Below are positions 54,045-62,439 of a DNA stretch of 64,000 nucleotides, piece by piece. The translations under genes and the position numbers were made by a program. The notes beneath the pieces were generated by a model. The model made no database searches. It worked only from the letters and a program-made list of their open reading frames with translations, and had not been told where the DNA came from. The stretch's first letter is position 1. Every line of letters begins with the position of its first letter. The stretch comes from Bacteroidota bacterium (GTDB taxonomy: Bacteria; Bacteroidota; Bacteroidia; Chitinophagales; Chitinophagaceae), in the NCBI GenBank assembly GCA_023417815.1, contig JAEZEI010000052.1:248001-312000 (forward strand), written 5' to 3'.

Positions 54045-54956
54045 ATGCCTGTTTACCAAAGGTTTATTTTTCTTGTAGCTGCCTTTTTCTGTTTAACTCC
54101 CCTGGTTTCTGCTCCCATTGCCTTATTTCTCGGCATACTGGCGGCGCAATGGCCGGGAAATCCATTTGGAACTGCTAATAAAAGAATCACTACAATATTA
54201 CTACAGGTCTCAATAGTTGCTTTAGGATTCGGGATGAATTTTGAAAGCGCGCTACAGGCGGGCGCTGATGGTTTCTTATTTACTATTCTTTCTATCATCG
54301 GCACAATAGGAGCAGGTTTGCTCTTAGGGTATTATGTAAAATCCGGGTTTAAAACGTCATTCCTGGTTTCATCGGGTACGGCAATCTGCGGAGGTAGCGC
54401 CATTGCTGCTGTAGCCCCGGTGATAAACGCAGATGAAAACCAGGTTTCCGTCTCCCTTGGAATTGTATTCATCCTGAATGCTATTGCATTGTTCATCTTT
54501 CCACCGATCGGGAAAGCTTTTGAAATGACCGGTCAACAGTTTGGAATGTGGGCAGCAATCGCAATTCATGATACCAGTTCAGTTGTAGGGGCAGCATCAC
54601 GATTTGGAGAAGGTGCCCTCGAAGTGGCAACCACAGTAAAACTTGCCAGGGCATTATGGATCATACCGCTTACCCTAGCCAGTGCAGTGATCTTCCGCTC
54701 AAAGGGGAAGATCAAATTTCCCTACTTCATCATTGGGTTCATCCTGGCAATGATCGCAGGGACATATTTCATCGAAGAAAAAATTTCTGATGCTTTTTAT
54801 TTTTCCGGGAGGTCGTTGCTGAATGTTACACTTTTCCTGATAGGATCCGGACTGTCCTTCACAAGATTGAAGGCAATAGGTATCAGACCATTTTTGCAGG
54901 GAATTATCTTATGGTTGCTGATAAGCCTTGTTACATTCCTTCTGATCAGGTTTTGA
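54045..54956 (+). CDS. YeiH-family putative sulfate exporter
   Basis: A 303-residue inner-membrane protein with about ten helices, of the YeiH/UPF0324 family. Signature segments: GTAICGGSAIAAVAPVI and AAIAIHDTSSVVGAASRFG. Sulfate or other sulfonate export is a family label without firm evidence. I start at 54045; the longer frame from 53805 lies inside the divergent DCC gene. Its TGA is directly followed by TCA, the stop of pdhC on the other strand. Confidence 0.88.
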   Translation: MPVYQRFIFLVAAFFCLTPLVSAPIALFLGILAAQWPGNPFGTANKRITTILLQVSIVALGFGMNFESALQAGADGFLFTILSIIGTIGAGLLLGYYVKSGFKTSFLVSSGTAICGGSAIAAVAPVINADENQVSVSLGIVFILNAIALFIFPPIGKAFEMTGQQFGMWAAIAIHDTSSVVGAASRFGEGALEVATTVKLARALWIIPLTLASAVIFRSKGKIKFPYFIIGFILAMIAGTYFIEEKISDAFYFSGRSLLNVTLFLIGSGLSFTRLKAIGIRPFLQGIILWLLISLVTFLLIRF

Positions 54957-56570
54957 TCAAACCAGCATTGTAACGGGGTTCTCAATGAACTTCTTCAGGG
55001 TTTGCAGGAAAGATGCACCCACTGCGCCATCAACGCTCCGGTGATCGCAACTTAATGTAACCTTCATCACAGTGGTAACAACGAAGGAACCGTTTTGCGG
55101 TATCACCACCTCTTTGATGCGGCCCACTGCAAGAATGCAACTATCCGGTGGATTAATGATGGCCGTGAATTCCTCGATGTCCATCATTCCAAGGTTGGAA
55201 ATAGTAAAGGTATTTCCTGAGAATTCCTCAGGTTGCAGTTTCTTATCCCTTGCTTTACCATAGAGTTCCTTTGCTTCTGTAGCAATCGCGGAAAGCGATT
55301 TATGATCTGCATCTTTAATTACGGGAACGATCAGTCCCTCGGGAAGAGCTACAGCAGAACCGATGTTGATCCTGTTGTTCTGGCGGATATAATCGCCCAT
55401 CCAGCTCGAATTTACATCGGGATGAAGCCTTAAAGCAGATGCACATGCTTTGATCACCATATCATTAAAGGAGATCTTTACTGGGCTAACTTCATTCATC
55501 TTCTCCCTGGCTGCCATGGCATTATCCATGTTGATCTCCATGGTCAGGTAAAAATGAGGCGCGGAATATTTGCTTTCTGAAAGCCTGCGGGCAATGGTTT
55601 TACGCATTTGAGAAAGCTGTACATCCTGATATTCACCTTCCCGGTGTGCAGGAGCCTGCGCAGGTGCAGTGGTTTTTTTAGGCGATTCTTTAAATTCATC
55701 CACGTCGCGGCGCGTGATCCTTCCACCATCTCCGGTCCCGGTTATTGCTGCAAGATCGATCCCTTTCTCATTTGCAAGCCTTCTTGCAAGTGGAGATGCT
55801 TTAATACGGCCTTGTTTGGAAGTTCCTGAAGGCTCACGTTTTTCTTCTGAACTTTCTTTCCGGGCAGGTTCTTCAGATGGAATATTATGCTTTTCAGGGG
55901 CTGCAGGTTGTGATACAGATGACCGGTCTGCTGCTACATATGCGGATACATCAGTGCCTTCCTTACCAACGATCGCGATAAGCTGGTTTACTTTGGCTGC
56001 ATTTCCAGCTTCAACCCCGATATGCAATAATGTTCCCTCTTCATAACCTACAACTTCCATTGTTGCCTTGTCTGTTTCAACTTCTGCCAGAACATCATCT
56101 GCCTTAACCTTATCGCCGACTTTTTTGTGCCATGCAACTATTTTACCTTCTGTCATGGTATCACTCAGCAATGGCATCCTGATCTCTTTTGCTCCTTCAG
56201 GAAGGGATGCACTTTGATCTGAATTGTTTGGTTCCGGTTTATTATTCTTTTCCTCTTGAGATGTCTTGTCATCCTTGCTTTCGACAGGTTGTGGCTGGCC
56301 ATTTTCCTCAATAAGATCTTTATAATCTTCTCCTTCCTTACCCACAACTGCCAGCACTCCGTCTATTTTAACAGAGCTTCCTTTATCTGCGCCTATAAAT
56401 AAAAGCGTTCCTTCATTGTAACTTTCCAACTCCATAGTTGCCTTATCCGTTTCAACATCAGCCAGAACATCTCCTGGTTTAATCTTATCACCCACTTTTT
56501 TATGCCATGCCGCAATCACGCCTTCAGTCATAGTATCGCTCAGCCTGGGCATGCGGATAACTTCTGCCAT
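54957..56570 (-). CDS. pdhC: dihydrolipoamide acetyltransferase of pyruvate dehydrogenase (E2)
   Basis: A 537-residue E2 core that moves the acetyl group to CoA. Two lipoyl domains, with lipoylated Lys43 and Lys168 in (D/E)VETDKATME; a peripheral subunit-binding domain (257-294); and a catalytic domain with His510 and Asp514 in CDHRSVDGA. Glu/Lys/Pro/Ser-rich linkers join them. E1 and E3 genes are not in the window. A TTCG-type -7, TAATTTCG, lies at 56600-56593. Confidence 0.93.
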   Translation of the reverse strand: MAEVIRMPRLSDTMTEGVIAAWHKKVGDKIKPGDVLADVETDKATMELESYNEGTLLFIGADKGSSVKIDGVLAVVGKEGEDYKDLIEENGQPQPVESKDDKTSQEEKNNKPEPNNSDQSASLPEGAKEIRMPLLSDTMTEGKIVAWHKKVGDKVKADDVLAEVETDKATMEVVGYEEGTLLHIGVEAGNAAKVNQLIAIVGKEGTDVSAYVAADRSSVSQPAAPEKHNIPSEEPARKESSEEKREPSGTSKQGRIKASPLARRLANEKGIDLAAITGTGDGGRITRRDVDEFKESPKKTTAPAQAPAHREGEYQDVQLSQMRKTIARRLSESKYSAPHFYLTMEINMDNAMAAREKMNEVSPVKISFNDMVIKACASALRLHPDVNSSWMGDYIRQNNRINIGSAVALPEGLIVPVIKDADHKSLSAIATEAKELYGKARDKKLQPEEFSGNTFTISNLGMMDIEEFTAIINPPDSCILAVGRIKEVVIPQNGSFVVTTVMKVTLSCDHRSVDGAVGASFLQTLKKFIENPVTMLV

Positions 56571-56592
56571 ATCACAAGTTTAATTTGAGGCC

Positions 56593-56600
56593 CGAAATTA
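56593..56600 (-). promoter_or_regulatory. -7-like element before pdhC (TTCG variant)
   Basis: TAATTTCG on the minus strand, 22 nt before the pdhC start, at the usual -7 distance but with TTCG in place of TTTG. Confidence 0.4.
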
Positions 56601-56640
56601 ATGTAAAAACAACAAAGATGCCCTGCGGGATGAAGGTGCA

Positions 56641-58395
56641 TCATTCGAGACCAAGTTTCAACCGGTCCTTGAGTTCTTTGACCATCGGGTATTTCTCCGT
56701 TAGCTTCCCGAACATCTCTTTCCTGCTTAACACCGGGCCGGAAGGTTCGGTATTTTCCGGTTCCTCAACAGTAATATAATATTTCAGTTTCCTGTTCCTG
56801 AAATGTTGTTGAAGATGTTCGATCAGCAATGGCCTTTCCGCTTCAATGAATTTTTGCTGGAAGCCGGATTGTACAATAAGTTCCAGGGTGTCCTGGTCAA
56901 TTGGGTTTAACCGGGTGCTCTGGAAATTGGAAACAGCCGAATGATTTTCTCTTTCTTTTAATTTACCTATAAAATCTTTCCAGCATATTTCCGCTTCTTC
57001 TATGGTAAGTTCTTTCGCTTCGGAATGACCGGCCTTATTCTTTTCAGCGATCCGGTTCCTGATCTTACTGAGGGTTGATCCTACAGCCTGCTTCTCCAGC
57101 GGTTTAACTTCTTCATGCTTTACCGAAGGTTTTGCTGCTGCAGGTTGTTCTACGAAAACCTTTGGAGCTGGTTCTATCTGGGTGGGAGACTTCCTTTTAG
57201 TTTCCGGCCTCTGGGAAACCGGTACAGTAACCACAGGTTGCAATGCCCGGAAGGCAAGGGTTTTAGCTTGTCCCGAACCCTGGTTGACTGTAAGGTCCAA
57301 TGCCTGTTTAAGGTAAGAAAGCTTAATAAGTGCCATTTCGATATGTAACCTGCGATTCCTTGCCTGTTTGTAGGAAATGCTGCACTCATTTATAATATTC
57401 AGGGCAGAAATGATCCAAGCCGTAGGAATAGAAGCTGCATTAGAAACATACCTCTCCCTGAAATCATCTGCAACTTCAAGCAGGCTTGCAGCCCGTGCGT
57501 CTTTGCTTACCAGCAAATTCCTGAAGAATTCAGCAAAGCCATCCAGGAATATATCTCCTTCAAATCCTTTTTGATTTATCTCATCATAGATCATCATTAC
57601 ATCAGTGAGCTGTTGCGCCTGCAACACATCGAGCATCTTGAAATAATAATCCTCATCCAGGATATTAAGATGTTCGAGGGTGCTGCTGTAGGTAAGATGA
57701 CCATTACTGAAACTTACGATCTTATCGAGAATACTCAGGGCATCCCTGAGGCATCCTTCACTCTTGCGCGCTATTACATGCAGACCTGCCTTCTCACATT
57801 CAATCGATTCTTTTGAGCAGATCTCGCTCAAATGGTCAACGGTATCGTTAGCGGTAATGCGTTTAAAATCGAATATCTGGCAGCGACTTAAAATAGTGGG
57901 AAGGATCTTGTGCTTTTCCGTGGTTGCTAAAATAAAGATCGCAAAGGGTGGTGGTTCCTCCAGTGTTTTGAGGAAAGCATTGAACGCCTGTGAGCTTAGC
58001 ATGTGAACCTCATCCACAATATATACCTTATACCGTCCAGCCTGTGGTGCAAACCTGATCTGGTCTACAAGGTTCCTGATATCATCAACAGAATTATTAC
58101 TCGCCGCATCCAGTTCATGAATGTTCAGGGATGTTCCATTATCGAATGAAATGCAACTATTGCAGGAATTACATGCTTCTGCATCCGGGGTCCTGTTCTC
58201 ACAATTGATCGTTTTTGCAAGAATACGTGCGCATGTTGTCTTACCAACCCCCCTTGGTCCGCAGAACAGGAATGCATGTGCGAGCTGATCATTCCGGATG
58301 GCATTTTTAAGTGTGGTGGTGATGTGCGATTGACCTACAACAGAACTAAAGTTCTGTGGCCTGTATTTCCTTGCCGATACGATAAATTTCTCCAT
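56641..58395 (-). CDS. dnaX: DNA polymerase III subunit gamma/tau
   Basis: A 584-residue clamp-loader subunit. AAA domain with Walker A GPRGVGKT (46-53), zinc-binding Cys cluster (C-ENRTPDAEAC-SC-SC), Walker B VYIVDEVHML and sensor STTEKHK-type segment LATTEKHKILPTILSRC. The C-terminal part is a variable Lys/Pro-rich tau region. I use the ATG at 58395; an in-frame TTG at 58407 overlaps the -7 element and is unlikely. Confidence 0.94.
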   Translation of the reverse strand: MEKFIVSARKYRPQNFSSVVGQSHITTTLKNAIRNDQLAHAFLFCGPRGVGKTTCARILAKTINCENRTPDAEACNSCNSCISFDNGTSLNIHELDAASNNSVDDIRNLVDQIRFAPQAGRYKVYIVDEVHMLSSQAFNAFLKTLEEPPPFAIFILATTEKHKILPTILSRCQIFDFKRITANDTVDHLSEICSKESIECEKAGLHVIARKSEGCLRDALSILDKIVSFSNGHLTYSSTLEHLNILDEDYYFKMLDVLQAQQLTDVMMIYDEINQKGFEGDIFLDGFAEFFRNLLVSKDARAASLLEVADDFRERYVSNAASIPTAWIISALNIINECSISYKQARNRRLHIEMALIKLSYLKQALDLTVNQGSGQAKTLAFRALQPVVTVPVSQRPETKRKSPTQIEPAPKVFVEQPAAAKPSVKHEEVKPLEKQAVGSTLSKIRNRIAEKNKAGHSEAKELTIEEAEICWKDFIGKLKERENHSAVSNFQSTRLNPIDQDTLELIVQSGFQQKFIEAERPLLIEHLQQHFRNRKLKYYITVEEPENTEPSGPVLSRKEMFGKLTEKYPMVKELKDRLKLGLE

Positions 58396-58404
58396 GGTAG
58401 GCTT

Positions 58405-58412
58405 CAAATTTA
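58405..58412 (-). promoter_or_regulatory. -7 element before dnaX
   Basis: TAAATTTG on the minus strand matches exactly and lies 9 nt before the dnaX ATG, over the end of the preceding gene. Confidence 0.45.
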
Positions 58413-59579
58413 CACCAATAAAGGATGGCGCCTGAATTCTTTTGTCCGGTCGAACAGGTACCTATAGGTAACCAGGTTTCGTGTTTTAAACACATCTCCA
58501 AGTCCCTCGGCAATATTTATCATTTTCGGATTGAAATCTCCTATCCATTGCATCTCATACTGGGTATAAGGCACTGCAGGCGACCTTATTATCTTACTGG
58601 CTTCTGCGATCATATACGCATCGGCTCCCTTGCCATGCCACTCGGGAACGATGCCGAAAACCAAACCCACAAACTTCGGATTTGGTTTGAATTTCTTTAC
58701 ATATAAGAAATAGAGTTTATGAAGCAGGGTAAATTTTCCTCCCAGGTATTTGAACCATTGGTTAAGATCCGGAAGGTTCACGAAGATGCCTACAGGATCA
58801 TTCTGGTGATATACGAAACCGATAACATTCGGGTCCATCACCGGCTTCATTTTAGAGAACATATTAAAGATCTGTGATTCACTGACCTGTTTCAATCCAC
58901 CATGTCCTGCCCATGCCTTATTATAAACGGTGGTAAAATCTGCTGCATATTTCCTTAGTTGCCTTTTATCCAGGATCTCATACCTGAAAGGTTGCCCGGC
59001 AGATAATGTTCTGTGCCGGGAAAGTATCTTTTCCGGAAGTTCGGCTTTGGGGTCAAATCCAAGGCAGACCTGGTTATAGAATAGTTTGAAACCGTAATTC
59101 TCGAACAATTCTTTATAATAAGGCAGGTTATAATTCATGCAGTAAAGCGGGGGAAGAAAACCTTCCGTGACGAGTCCCCACCACCTGTCGCGTTCTCCGA
59201 AATTGATGGGGCCATCCATTGCCTCAATACCTTCATTAAGCAGCCAGTGCCGTGCATTATCAAAAAGAAGGTCTGCAGCTGCCTGGTCGTTAATGCATTC
59301 AAAAAATCCTATCCCACCTACGGCAAAATCATCGCCTTTACTTTTATATCTGGAATTGGTGAATGCTGCTATCCTTCCCGCCGGCTTTCCATCAGCAATC
59401 AATACCCAGCGGATGACTTTTCCATGGCGGAAAGCTTTATTCTTTTTGGGGTCGAAAACCTCATTAATGTCCTTATCAAGAGGTCTGATCCAGTTAGGGT
59501 CATTGGTATATAAAAAAACAGGCACTTCCAGGAAGAGCCTGCTTTCCTTTTTATTTGTAACAGGAATGATCTGCAGCAT
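58410..59579 (-). CDS. GNAT-fold protein of unknown function
   Basis: A 389-residue cytoplasmic protein. The N-terminal half has the look of a GNAT acyltransferase (RWVLIADGKPAGRIAAFTN, a beta strand with a Gly-Arg loop), and a second GNAT-like half follows (MKPVMDPNVIGFVYHQNDPVGIFVNLPDL). Similar proteins in Bacteroidota are annotated only as hypothetical. Substrate and activity are unknown. It is 12 bp downstream of frr and 14 bp upstream of dnaX. Confidence 0.8.
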   Translation of the reverse strand: MLQIIPVTNKKESRLFLEVPVFLYTNDPNWIRPLDKDINEVFDPKKNKAFRHGKVIRWVLIADGKPAGRIAAFTNSRYKSKGDDFAVGGIGFFECINDQAAADLLFDNARHWLLNEGIEAMDGPINFGERDRWWGLVTEGFLPPLYCMNYNLPYYKELFENYGFKLFYNQVCLGFDPKAELPEKILSRHRTLSAGQPFRYEILDKRQLRKYAADFTTVYNKAWAGHGGLKQVSESQIFNMFSKMKPVMDPNVIGFVYHQNDPVGIFVNLPDLNQWFKYLGGKFTLLHKLYFLYVKKFKPNPKFVGLVFGIVPEWHGKGADAYMIAEASKIIRSPAVPYTQYEMQWIGDFNPKMINIAEGLGDVFKTRNLVTYRYLFDRTKEFRRHPLLV

Positions 59580-59591
59580 AAAAATTATCTT

Positions 59592-60155
59592 TTAAACCGC
59601 CATGATCTCTTTCTCTTTGGCTGCCAGATGCTTATCAATAAGTGAGATGAATTTGTCTGTAATTACCTGAACATTGGATTCTCCGTCCTTCGCTGCGTCT
59701 TCGCTGAGCCCGTCCTTCTGCAGTTTCTTTATAGATTCAATTGCATCTCTCCGGATATTACGTACAGAAACTTTTGCGTGCTCACCTTCAGAATTACATT
59801 TCTTTACGAGTTCCTTTCTTCTTTCTTCTGTAAGTGGAGGTAAAAAGAGCCTGATCGTATTACCATCGTTTTGGGGATTGATGCCAATATTGGCGGCAAT
59901 GATCGCACGTTCAATAGGTTGAAGCATGTTCTTTTCCCAGGGTTGAACAGTAATGGTCCGCGCATCCAGGGTAGCAACGTTGGCCACCTGGTTCACCGGG
60001 GTGGGGTTGCCATAATAATCCACCATAATGCCTTCCAGCATGTTCGGGTTAGCCTTTCCAGCCCTGATCTTTACCAGTTCAGCCTCCAGGTGGTCAATGG
60101 TCTTTGACATTGAACCATTCAGGCTTGTAATAATCGAATCCAGATCTTCTGCCAT
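59592..60155 (-). CDS. frr: ribosome recycling factor
   Basis: A 187-residue protein that splits the ribosome after termination with EF-G. The three-helix bundle and the hallmark segments are clear: HLEAELVKIRAGKANPNML, VQPWEKNMLQPIERAI and LPPLTEERRKELVKK. Length is normal. pyrH, its usual upstream neighbour, is not present; a WecA-type gene lies upstream instead. Confidence 0.97.
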   Translation of the reverse strand: MAEDLDSIITSLNGSMSKTIDHLEAELVKIRAGKANPNMLEGIMVDYYGNPTPVNQVANVATLDARTITVQPWEKNMLQPIERAIIAANIGINPQNDGNTIRLFLPPLTEERRKELVKKCNSEGEHAKVSVRNIRRDAIESIKKLQKDGLSEDAAKDGESNVQVITDKFISLIDKHLAAKEKEIMAV

Positions 60156-60172
60156 ATTCTTTGAATTGGCTG

Positions 60173-60180
60173 CAAATCTA
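60173..60180 (-). promoter_or_regulatory. -7 element before frr
   Basis: TAGATTTG on the minus strand matches exactly, 17 nt before the frr start. Confidence 0.5.
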
Positions 60181-60214
60181 AAAAAACCGTCTTAATTAAT
60201 TGATAAAAGCCCTT

Positions 60215-61342
60215 TTATTCTGCTTCCACCGGATCAGACATAAGGGTAAGGATCTTTCGCGGTTGAATGATCTCCGTTTCCCGCGATTTGGCGGCCATGA
60301 TACCTGCCTGTTTTTTCTGGCGCAGGTAAAACACGATCCCGGTAAGCATCCATGCCATAAGCAACATAATGACGATCACCAGAGTTGAGCCAAGATTTAT
60401 AAGGGAGTATGCCAGGCAAATGAAGAGTATATTGGTGCTGAGCAAGGTATATGTTATCTGCCTATGGCTTAAACCAAGATCAAGAAGGAAATGATGAATA
60501 TGATTCCTGTCGGGGCTGAAAGGTGAGCGCCTGTCGAGCAATCTTAGCCCAAACACCCGCAGGGTATCAAACAGGGGCAGGATAAGAATGGCGAACCCGA
60601 TCGCAGGTGAAGCCGCAATAGGGAAAGCACTGTCGGCAGCGCCGGCAATGTTAATGAATTTTACTACCAGGATGGAATTCACCAGGCCCAATAACAAGGA
60701 CCCGGTATCACCCATGAAGATCTTCGCAGGCGAAAAATTGTATATCAGGAAACTCAGGATACTTCCGGAAAGCGCAAAGGCCATAACAGCATAGGTAAGA
60801 TGGCCAGCCAGGAAGAAATATGAACCAAACACGAAGGTGGTGAGAAGGCCCAGGCTTCCTGCAAGGCCGTCAACACCATCTATGAGATTAAAAGAATTTG
60901 TAATAACAACGATTGTGAAAACACTAATTGCCACGCTGGCGATATGTGGGAGTTCATTGATACCAAGGAAACCGTGCATATTGGTTATCTGAACCCCTCC
61001 GAACTTGATAAGAATACCTGCGGCGAGAAGCTGGCCGATGAATTTCTTGGATGCAGATAGTACCAGGATGTCATCCTTAAGGCCAAGAAAAAACATAACA
61101 ATGGCTGCTGCAGCATAATACTGGATCTCGCCTGTAAGGTTGAGCGGATTTCCCATAAGCAGACCCAGGATAAAACCCGCAAAAATGCCTAATCCGCCCA
61201 GTGTTGGAATAACTACCTTATGCACCTTCCTTTCATCCGGTTCATCGAATAACTTCTTATCCTTAGCCACCTGAATTATAACCGGTATCGCAAAAAATGT
61301 GATTGAGAAAGCCAGTGCCGCACTAAGTAGTATATTATCCAT
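60215..61342 (-). CDS. undecaprenyl-phosphate sugar-1-phosphate transferase, WecA/MraY family
   Basis: A 375-residue membrane enzyme with about eleven helices that loads a sugar phosphate on the lipid carrier to begin O-antigen, capsule or wall polymer synthesis. Motifs: FLGLKDDILVLSASKKF (acidic catalytic pair), NSFNLIDGVDGLAGSLG, FMGDTGSLLLG and the His-rich RNHIHHFLLDLG. The last marks it as WecA/TagO-like rather than MraY. Confidence 0.92.
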   Translation of the reverse strand: MDNILLSAALAFSITFFAIPVIIQVAKDKKLFDEPDERKVHKVVIPTLGGLGIFAGFILGLLMGNPLNLTGEIQYYAAAAIVMFFLGLKDDILVLSASKKFIGQLLAAGILIKFGGVQITNMHGFLGINELPHIASVAISVFTIVVITNSFNLIDGVDGLAGSLGLLTTFVFGSYFFLAGHLTYAVMAFALSGSILSFLIYNFSPAKIFMGDTGSLLLGLVNSILVVKFINIAGAADSAFPIAASPAIGFAILILPLFDTLRVFGLRLLDRRSPFSPDRNHIHHFLLDLGLSHRQITYTLLSTNILFICLAYSLINLGSTLVIVIMLLMAWMLTGIVFYLRQKKQAGIMAAKSRETEIIQPRKILTLMSDPVEAE

Positions 61343-61370
61343 GCGTAAGGTTTAGAACACCACCCGGGGG

Positions 61371-61378
61371 CAAAAATA
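61371..61378 (-). promoter_or_regulatory. -7 element before the WecA-like gene
   Basis: TATTTTTG on the minus strand matches exactly, 28 nt before the start. Confidence 0.45.
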
Positions 61379-61422
61379 TTAAAAAAATGTTTGGACTAAT
61401 GATTTCCAGAGGTAAAAAACAG

Positions 61423-61448
61423 GTTGTTATCAGTTAGGATATAACAAC
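61423..61448. other. inverted repeat upstream of the transketolase gene
   Basis: A perfect 8-bp inverted repeat GTTGTTAT/ATAACAAC with a 10-nt loop. Two smaller hairpins follow (CAGG/CCTG at 61530-61541; GGTG/CACC at 61545-61555). They could be operators or leader structure; I cannot tell. Confidence 0.35.
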
Positions 61449-61564
61449 TGCCGGATTACATCTGCAAAAATCTTTCCATTTAACCCCTGGGACCCTATTA
61501 TAACGGTAATTCCGCCGGGTTAGTATAATCAGGGTATCCTGGTGGGTGAATCACCGATTTAATT

Positions 61565-61572
61565 TAGGTTTG
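61565..61572 (+). promoter_or_regulatory. -7 element before the transketolase gene
   Basis: TAGGTTTG matches exactly, 17 nt before the start codon. No -33 TTTG is visible. Confidence 0.5.
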
Positions 61573-61589
61573 CAAAAAATCTGAAAAAC

Positions 61590-62438
61590 ATGGCCCGCAA
61601 AAGTGTAAATGAGTTAAAAGACATTGCAACCCAGGTAAGGAGAGACATTGTGCGGATGGTACACCAGGTTCAAAGCGGGCATCCTGGCGGTTCACTGGGT
61701 TGTGCAGATTATTTCACAGCTTTATATTTCGAGGTGATGGACCATAACCCATCCTTTAACATGGATGGAAAGGATGAGGATATTTTCATTCTCAGCAATG
61801 GGCATATCTCCCCGGTTTTTTACAGCGTACTGGCAAGAAGTGGTTATTTCCCTGTAGAAGAGCTCTCCACTTTCCGCAAACTGAACAGCAGGTTACAGGG
61901 ACATCCAACAACTCATGAGCATCTTCCTGGTGTTAGGGTTGCAAGCGGCTCGTTGGGCCAGGGAATGAGTGTGGCCATAGGCGCAGCCATGGCAAAAAAG
62001 CTCAATGGCGATTCAAATGTTGTGTATTCATTACATGGCGACGGCGAACTGAATGAAGGCCAGAATTGGGAGGCGATCTTGTCGGCATCCCATCACAAAG
62101 TAGATAACCTGATCGCTACCGTGGATTATAACGGCCAGCAAATAGATGGTCCCACTGATAAAGTAATGAATCTTGGGAACCTCAGGGCTAAATTCGAATC
62201 GTTCGACTGGCTGGTTATGGAGATGAATGGTAACGATATGGAACAGGTACTTGCAGGATTGGCTAAGGCGAAATCTATGATTGGTCGCGGTAAGCCTGTT
62301 GCAATACTTATGCAGACCGGAATGGGTAAGGGAGTGGATTTCATGGAAGGAAGCCACGAATGGCATGGTATAGCTCCCAATGACGAGCAACTTCAAAAGG
62401 CACTCGCACAACTTCCTGAAACAATAGGAGATTATTAA
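61590..62438 (+). CDS. transketolase, N-terminal subunit
   Basis: A 282-residue protein equal to the thiamine-diphosphate-binding N-terminal half of transketolase, which moves two-carbon units in the pentose phosphate pathway. Motifs: SGHPGGSLGCADYFTALYF, LPGVRVASGSLGQGMSVAIG, and the ThDP motif GDGELNEGQNWEA...DYNGQQ. A separate C-terminal subunit is required, but the next gene is convergent, so the partner is not adjacent here. Confidence 0.93.
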   Translation: MARKSVNELKDIATQVRRDIVRMVHQVQSGHPGGSLGCADYFTALYFEVMDHNPSFNMDGKDEDIFILSNGHISPVFYSVLARSGYFPVEELSTFRKLNSRLQGHPTTHEHLPGVRVASGSLGQGMSVAIGAAMAKKLNGDSNVVYSLHGDGELNEGQNWEAILSASHHKVDNLIATVDYNGQQIDGPTDKVMNLGNLRAKFESFDWLVMEMNGNDMEQVLAGLAKAKSMIGRGKPVAILMQTGMGKGVDFMEGSHEWHGIAPNDEQLQKALAQLPETIGDY

Positions 62439-62439
62439 T

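Noticed and set aside
58396..58407. TTG start for dnaX
   Set aside because: It overlaps the -7 element; the ATG at 58395 begins the conserved family sequence.
61515..61560. tRNA-like D-arm sequence (TTAGTATAATC...GTATCCTGG)
   Set aside because: No anticodon stem closes and no T-arm (GTTCGA) follows; not a tRNA.
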